Both the position numbers and the translations under genes were made by a program. DNA of 36,361 nucleotides from contig NC_090616.1 of assembly GCF_004359215.1 (NCBI RefSeq), positions 1,990,923-2,027,283 of the forward strand, read 5' to 3'. How positions within the stretch are numbered: the stretch's first letter is position 1; the number at the start of each line of letters is the position of its first letter. This DNA comes from Bremia lactucae (taxonomy: Eukaryota; Oomycota; Peronosporomycetes; Peronosporales; Peronosporaceae). The notes under the pieces were generated by a model. It was given only the letters and a program-made list of their open reading frames with translations. It searched no databases and was not told where the DNA came from. Below, one piece after another: positions 31,129 to 36,361 of the stretch.

Positions 31129-31198
31129 GTTCGTTTCAAAGAGATCTCTTGTCAATCAAAGGCGTCAGCTCATACTTTATGCCACTGTAGCGTATTAA

Positions 31199-32025
31199 GC
31201 CTTGTCTTGAGCCAAACGATGGCTTCTCATCTCTATGGCGATTCTTTCACCGATATTGAGACGCTACGTGCCGCTATTGCCTCGAATACGGTGCCTAAAC
31301 AAAGACTCTATGACGAATCGGAATTTGCCGGCTCGGAAGTTGCCTCGTTCATAGCTTTCTCCTCTTGTTGCGTCGAAGATATGCAAAAGATACAGTGCAC
31401 AACTTAGATGTAGCCATCAGCTGTTAGAAGCACTTCGTGATACAAATGACTATTTCTAAAAGTTGCGGCTCACGAGGCTAATGGTTCAAGGATGAAGGTT
31501 TTTACAATATATTGCATTTTCTTGCTGGACTGATGGCTGGTTTTGCCGTTGGATTTGCTCTCACGAAACAGTGGCAATTGCACGTTTTACATACACAAGC
31601 AAAAGCTCCCACGCTCTATGCCAAATTAAAAAAAATCTGTCGACGAATTCCTGCAACTCATACGCCGTGGCATCTCATTTCATTGCGCACAGAGAATATT
31701 CATTTTCTGACGATAATTGGAATTGCGTAATAATTTAAAAGGATCGGGCTTTAATAAATTTATAACAAGCGGGGCTTCTAATTTTAAATGAGCGGATGAG
31801 GTCTCGCTTCCAAGTAGCACACTGTATTTAAGATAGTGGTGACGCGAGCATAAAATAAGTCAATAAATCGGTAGCAGAGTGTACCCTAAAATTAATCATA
31901 TGTCAGCTTTAACAATGCACCACAAGGGGGATTATGACCAGACCAGCAAACAAAACGTCTTATTGTTCCAAGTCTTTTTCATAATATTTTTCTACTTAGT
32001 CTAGATGATCGTATATGACTTCAGT
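31199..32025 (+). other. Host segment between A2 and B2, weak ORFs
   Basis: An ATG at 31219 gives a 62-residue frame (MASHLYGDSFTDIETLRAAI) ending at 31407 with codon use like a gene but no known family. A second frame near 31512-31730 has only an internal ATG at 31533. It encodes a short Gly/Ala-rich hydrophobic stretch (GLMAGFAVGFAL, a possible membrane span) and then a basic tail. These may be exons of the gene split by A2. I cannot join them with confidence. From 31740 the sequence is AT-rich with no gene. Confidence 0.3.
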
Positions 32026-32429
32026 TGTAACGAGACACCACGACTTGTACTGCTTCAGTACAAGTCCACTTCGCACTGCTTCAGTTGCGAGTGGAGATGA
32101 AGACTTCTCTTAAGGAAACAAGCTTTAAGAGGGTATAATGAAAACTGTCTCTTGTTTCATCTTTGTAAATGCTAACTTAATTATAATCTAATACTAAACA
32201 TCTAAATGAATTCTTATATCTATCTTATCTGTAACTCTCTCTTTGATTACTCCTACAGCTGATTAGTCTGCGGAATAAATAGGTATAAATGGTCTATACC
32301 TATTTTTGGATAAGAATTCTGAATATTACTATATAAAGTAATATCCTTCAAATATTATCTACCTTTTAGATAATACATTAATTGACAACCTTTAAGTGTT
32401 ATTATAATGTAACGAAACACCCCGTTACA
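32026..32429 (-). repeat. 3' LTR of B2
   Basis: A complete 404-bp family B LTR. The termini are the inverted repeat TGTAACG...CGTTACA (7 bp). The 11-bp-arm hairpin lies at 32042-32066. A second TGTAACG..CCCGTTACA pair crowds the inner end (32408-32429), giving a short palindromic terminus. It is diverged from the B1 LTR. Confidence 0.85.
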
Positions 32430-32443
32430 TCACCCCTCCCTTA
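32430..32443 (-). other. Polypurine tract of B2
   Basis: On the minus strand TAAGGGAGGGGTGA sits directly before TGTAACGGGG of the LTR. It has the same position and role as in A1 and A2. Confidence 0.75.
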
Positions 32444-32615
32444 AACGACAATCACTCTGCGTGTCATTGGATGGAGTGGTCGTCATGTGACCACTTAATT
32501 TTTAAAACGATGTTGATTGGTCAGATCCATCATTGTAAATTCCATCGCATGAAGAATCAACTCATGCGGGGTAGACGCACTGTTTTCTCTTGCGGCAGAC
32601 GGAACGTCTGCCGTA

Positions 32616-34187
32616 GTGTCTTCCACTCGCACAACACTAGATGTTGCGAGTGCACGTAGTGATTCACCACGTGAATACGACCCCTCTTTGGAGGTCGACT
32701 ACGAATGCGAGTCGGATGTAGTGGCCGACTCGGGGAGAATGGAACAGTCGCCTGATATACGTCAGGCGGCTGACTATGAGCCTTCGAATGAGAGGGCTCA
32801 TTCTGATAGACGTGTAAACAGTCTATTTGGATCCGACGATGAGGATGATCTCTCATCGCCCGTACGATCTCCCATACGGTCTCCCTGCACGTGTTTCTGT
32901 GCAAGGTGACGACGATGGCGTAAGCCATCGTAAGAAAAGTTCTTGTGGTACCCCTGCTTCAGTGGGTACCACTCAGGGGAGTGAAGACAGTAAATTGTCT
33001 CATCTCGCCCCTGAAAAGAAGCCGTGGCTTTTGCCAGAACGGCTTATCAATGGCTTGTCTGGAGAACTTCTCCTCATAATATATATCCCTTATTTATTGC
33101 GATAAAGCTTCATGGGCTTGATCTCAGCGCGAAGAACTTTCGCGCTGAGGAAGATTTCTATTTTGATGCTTTTCTTAAGCATCGATGGTTTAGTGGCAAC
33201 AATAAGCGAGGTAAAGTCTCGCTTATGCAATCTTGGAGTGCGTTCATTCGCAATGTCAAAGACATTGGACGCGAAGCTTGGCTTCAAAACCTTGACTCGA
33301 ATCGCGTTAAATTTGAGAAAAGAACTCCAACTGGTGCAAAGTATAAATTGCATCGGTTGTCACGTGAGTCCGGGCTTCCATGCCTCACGTGGGGTGATCC
33401 CTGTCCGTGTTGTGTAGACAGCTCGAAGAGGGTAAAAGGGGGCGTCTATTCCCTTTCTTCGCCCTGGGGAAGGGCTCGCATCTCTATTGAGATGCGTGAT
33501 GCGATTGACGTTTTGCAATCGATTTACATGCGCCAAGGGCGCGTGTTTTCCGATGGGCCTTCTGAACCATCGGGTGGGTCTCGTCATACTGACGGACGAG
33601 GCCCTCAACGTCAACAATCAGCTGGGAACGAGGTTCCCAGCTGTCATGCGAAGGTGGATAACCTCGCCAGCGAACAAGATAACTCGTTCGCTGCCCCTTC
33701 ACATCACGGTGGTTCTGGATACGTTCCACAAGAAAACGCTGATCATCGTGGGAATCCACCAAATGTTGTGGTGGAGGAGGGAAAATTTGATCCGAACCGT
33801 GTGTCGTATCTAATGTCGAGGATCGACAAAAACGATCACTTCCTCCATGATTTGGAGGAGAGACTTGACCACGAGCGCGGCAAGCGTCGCTCGTTGGAGC
33901 AGACGGTGCAGGCTCACCATATCGAGCGGTTGGAAGACCGTTCGAAGAGTGCGTACTCCATGTTGGAGTACGAGCGGAAGTATCATGCTGTTCGCGATGA
34001 GCTGTCGTCAGCTCATCGTAGTTTCGAGGATATTCGGAACCGGCATGAGAAACTTCAGGTTCAACATGAGAACCTGGTTCGCGATCACAAGAATCTTTTG
34101 GGGATTCTTGAAAAGGGTGGTCAAATCCGTCCTCGGAAGAAGCCGCGTACTGATGGTACGGGCGGAGCCGACCAACGTAAAACGTAG
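32616..34187 (+). pseudogene. Antisense ORF (aORF) of element B2
   Basis: Extra gene on the strand opposite to pol, starting near the 3' LTR. The first frame (32616-32909) is acidic and Ser-rich with EYDPSLEVDYECES, related to DPSLxVD(Y)..ES of family A. It ends at a stop at 32907-32909, and a stretch up to about 33010 continues in another frame. From about 33013 the first frame reopens for 387 codons. Those encode FRAEEDFYFDAFLKHRWF, WSAFIRNVKDIG and a CPCC motif, then a disordered Ser/Gly/His part. A coiled coil of about 100 residues (SYLMSRIDKNDHF to NLLGILEKG, 33805-34110) and an NLS-like PRKKPR end it. No ATG opens the long frame, so the start or splicing is unknown. No known family is recognised. 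Confidence 0.7.
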
Positions 34188-34440
34188 GATGCGTTCGCAT
34201 CCTACGTGGCAATTCTATTGTGTACGCATTGCCTCTTCGATGCAGTACACGGAAAGGCCCAATGAACTTGGGTAGTAGTTTACTGCTACCCACATTAGTG
34301 ACTAATCGCTTAGGTAGGTTTACCGTAGAGAGTAGCACAAGATCATAAATTTTAACTGAATGAACATTTGCTCTTCCATATTTGTCTGCATTCCGTTTCT
34401 GTCGGTCCACTGCGTTAGCAATGGAATCCTGAACGAAACG
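33484..34440 (-). CDS. B2 pol C-terminus: integrase barrel and chromodomain
   Basis: Open frame of 308 codons, read leftwards. RQKRNADKYGRAN and DLVLLSTVNLP lead into the integrase C-terminal barrel with KLLPKFIGPFRVL (GPY/F-type) and HPTFYVGRLRPY. A disordered linker of about 130 residues follows, then a chromodomain at 33738-33616: FLVERIQNHRDV, SYLVRWRGYPPSHDSWEP. The chromodomain keeps the aromatic Tyr and Trp residues expected for methyl-lysine reading and is more canonical than that of family A. The frame has no ATG of its own. It is part of the polyprotein, and pol is broken upstream. It overlaps the antisense ORF along most of its length. Confidence 0.85.
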   Translation of the reverse strand, partial: RFVQDSIANAVDRQKRNADKYGRANVHSVKIYDLVLLSTVNLPKRLVTNVGSSKLLPKFIGPFRVLHRRGNAYTIELPRRMRTHPTFYVGRLRPYHQYAASSEDGFDHPFQESPKDSCDREPGSHVEPEVSHAGSEYPRNYDELTTAHREQHDTSARTPTWSTHSSNGLPTARYGEPAPSAPTSDACRARGQVSPPNHGGSDRFCRSSTLDTTHGSDQIFPPPPQHLVDSHDDQRFLVERIQNHRDVKGQRTSYLVRWRGYPPSHDSWEPRSQLIVDVEGLVRQYDETHPMVQKAHRKTRALGACKSIAKRQSHHASQ

Positions 34441-35480
34441 GATTATTGATTCTCGAGTTAGCAGAAACTCTTCTGCTAACTCATTTGTTTTGTCTTTTTC
34501 AGTACGATTTGTGCGTACTACCGTGAGATCATTCTCATCTTCGATGTCGATTTCTTCGACATCGACATCACTCGCGTCGTTGTTAATTTCGACGCGTGAT
34601 GAGCATGAGTCAGAATTGGATTAGCTCGTGCGAGTCCCCCCCTTTAACTATAGGATCCCTGTAATTGGGTGGGTATGCGAGGATGGCATCAGCGATTCAC
34701 GAAAAACGGTGTATGCGTTGTAGACGCATGCACCGAATTAATGATGGCGAATTCGACCATCGGTGAAAACTCGCTCCAATTCGGATACGATTGGACGTAA
34801 CCTCGTAGTTTCTCTTCGAGGACGCGATTTACGCGTTCTGTTTGACCATCCGTTTCTGGGTGATCGGATGTTGACATAGTCAGCCGTGTTCCGAGAGATC
34901 AGAACACGGATTGTTAGAACTCCGCCGTGAATCTCGGATCTCTATCCGAGACCAATTCACGGGATAACCCATGGAGTTTGAATACCGTATCGATAAAGAC
35001 ACAGCACAACCCGGAGCTGTAATCGACTCTGGCACCGCAGTAAGATGTACCATCTTGCTAAATCTGTCTACAAAAACAAGGATTCCATTGTTTTTGCGGT
35101 AGTCTTCGGGAAATTCAACGAAGTCCATAGATACGGACTGCCAACACTCTGCCGGGAGTGGTAGAGGTTGAAGAGGTGCACGGGATGAAGGGCTAGGCTT
35201 AGCCCGTTGACAAACCTCGCAAGCACGAATGTACTTGCGCACAAACTGACACTGGCGGGGCCAGTAAAAGTAGCGACTTACTGTGAGGTAAGTCTTCTCA
35301 CGTCCACGATATCCACTTGTTGGGGCATCGTGACACTCATACATGATGCGCAAGCGCAAATCATTGTGAGTCGGGACGACGACACGTGGGGTGTCGCCGG
35401 TAACGGCTGTGTAATACAATAAGCCGTTACGTATTCTGTATTTTGAAAATACAAAGGTAGATACAACTATTGAAGACAGT
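34441..35480 (-). pseudogene. B2 integrase core (broken)
   Basis: The zinc-finger region reads YECHDAPTSGYRGREKT and CEVCQRAK. The second finger His (GHxG in family A) is Tyr here. The core begins ECWQSVSMDFVEF (first catalytic Asp) and VFVDRFSKMVHL. A frameshift near 35030 scrambles the second Asp region (SRIEIRDSR). A further frame at 34877-34689 has [17 protein letters not shown] with the catalytic Glu and [11 protein letters not shown]. Several stops lie between 34410 and 34690. The enzyme is dead. Confidence 0.85.
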
Positions 35481-36361
35481 GAGGGTCGTCATTTACTGCA
35501 TATCCTCGCAATATATCTGATTTATGATCTACTAGCATATCAAAAACCTTAAAACCAAATTGATAATTTAAGTTTTCTGCAATGATTTTATGCTTTTTAG
35601 TGACGCCAACTTCGAGCGCTGGCTTCGGAAATTGAACTATCGATCGGATGACGATCGATATAAAGCCGGTAGATCTTTAAAAGATTTATCGGATAGATTC
35701 ATTTAATGATCCATCAAGCATAGAAAGTCCTTATCTTCTTTGTAGGCTTTCTTTATGTCATCAACTAAGGTCGATGACGGAACACTCGTAGTGAGTGTTG
35801 CAACAGTTAGATTATTTTCATTGTTGGGGTGCACATCTGACTCGAAATCGGGTCGGCGTGATAACGCATCAGCGACGACATTTAGTCGATCTGGTTTATA
35901 TTCAACGGAGAAGTTATACTCCGCGAAGAAGGACAGCCACCTCGCAATTCTTGCGTGAGGTGTGGGCTGTTTACTGCCGTGCGTAATGACGCATGGTCCG
36001 TATATACAATGAACGGTCTATCTCCTAGTAGGCAGACCCTAAATTTAGCCAATGCATATTTCATGGCAAGGAGTTCCTTGTCATGCACTGGATAATTGCG
36101 TGCAGCTGGTTGCAGCTGACGCGATTGGTAACAGACGACGCGCTCCGCGCCATCTGTATCGTATTGCATTAACGCACAGCCGATTGCGAAATCGCTGGCG
36201 TCACAGACCACATGGAATGGTCTGTCTTGATCCGCAATCGCCAATATGGGCGATTGCATCAAGCTTTGCTTGATTCCTTCAAATGAACGCTGACAATCAG
36301 CGTTCCATAACCATTTCTCGTCTTTTTTCAAGAGACGAGAGAGATGTACTGTCATCTCTGC
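35481..36361 (-). pseudogene. B2 RNase H region (runs off the right edge)
   Basis: From the right edge: HLSRLLKKDEKWLW (end of the RT tether), then RNase H VVCDASDFAIGCALM, YPVHDKELLAMKYAL and VYTDHASLRTAVNSPHLT. A frameshift at about 35960 moves the end (FSVEYKPDRLNVVADALSRRPD) to another frame. The stretch 35481-35750 is a spacer of low similarity with stops. Ty3/gypsy RNase H is diagnosed by YTDHASLR and ADALSRR. Confidence 0.88.

Larger units (their letters stand above)
22968..31198 (+). pseudogene. Small ORF split by insertion of element A2
   Basis: The ATG at 22968 opens MPESVHRRIVSELDMNS and runs 45 codons plus one base to the GTTCG at 23099-23103, where A2 begins. After A2 the duplicated GTTCG (31129-31133) is followed by sequence in the same frame. 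Without A2 and one GTTCG copy the frame stays open for 66 codons and stops at 31196-31198. The predicted product is helical and Arg-rich, with RRISDALLLAQNRARRAT, and could be part of a coiled-coil protein. No family is recognised, and the joined frame may be only one exon of a larger gene. Confidence 0.5.
32026..36361 (-). mobile_element. Ty3/gypsy element B2 (minus strand, runs off right edge)
   Basis: From the left: 3' LTR (32026-32429), polypurine tract, antisense ORF region, chromodomain, integrase, and RNase H up to the window end. The RT, protease, gag and 5' LTR lie beyond 36361. It is of the same family as B1 by its LTR. The flanking bases TCAGT at 32021-32025 would be one half of a target-site duplication. 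Pol is frame-broken in several places. Confidence 0.9.

Noticed and set aside
1..36361. CRISPR array, tRNA or rRNA genes, bacterial operon features
   Set aside because: None seen. The direct repeats present are LTRs, a gag duplication and a minisatellite, and the genes have spliceosomal introns.

Overview
This is a eukaryotic nuclear contig, most likely from an oomycete (Phytophthora or downy-mildew type). The genes are compact, with short introns of about 59-79 nt, GTACGT or GTGAGT donors and short intergenic spaces. They sit beside decayed Ty3/gypsy retrotransposons that carry chromodomains. The organism is inferred from gene structure and content, not from a marker.

The layout from left to right is as follows. 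Positions 1-1733 hold the gag end and 5' LTR of a minus-strand Ty3/gypsy element (family B, copy B1). Positions 1880-2990 hold a decayed Mutator-like (MULE) transposase, and 3470-3800 a decayed PX-domain fragment. Positions 4467-19255 are a host gene block: actin-related protein 4 (+); a six-exon mitochondrial-type MutS/MSH1 (-), divergent from histidinol dehydrogenase (+, two exons); catalase (+); a T-complex-11-like protein (-); a small two-exon membrane protein (-) with a possible small partner (+); and a mitochondrial-type EngB/GTPBP8 GTPase (-, two exons). Several of these genes act in mitochondria or chromatin, but they do not form one pathway.

From 19764 the window is mostly retrotransposon. 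A truncated minus-strand family A element (A1, 19764-22387) ends in an assembly gap, followed by a family B LTR fragment. A structurally complete family A element (A2, 23104-31128) has two LTRs, a PBS, a polypurine tract and the target-site duplication GTTCG, and it has split a small ORF. A second minus-strand family B element (B2) starts at 32026 and runs off the right end. A2 encodes gag, protease, reverse transcriptase, RNase H, integrase and a C-terminal chromodomain, with several frameshifts.

The most interesting signal is an extra ORF on the opposite strand to pol, present in both families. It starts just inside the 3' LTR and runs head-on into the end of pol. The two families share an N-terminal DPSLxVD(Y)..ES motif and a predicted coiled coil encoded opposite the linker between the integrase C-terminal barrel and the chromodomain. 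They also share the same codon register relative to pol. I read this as an overprinted antisense accessory gene of these elements. All three copies here carry stops or frameshifts.
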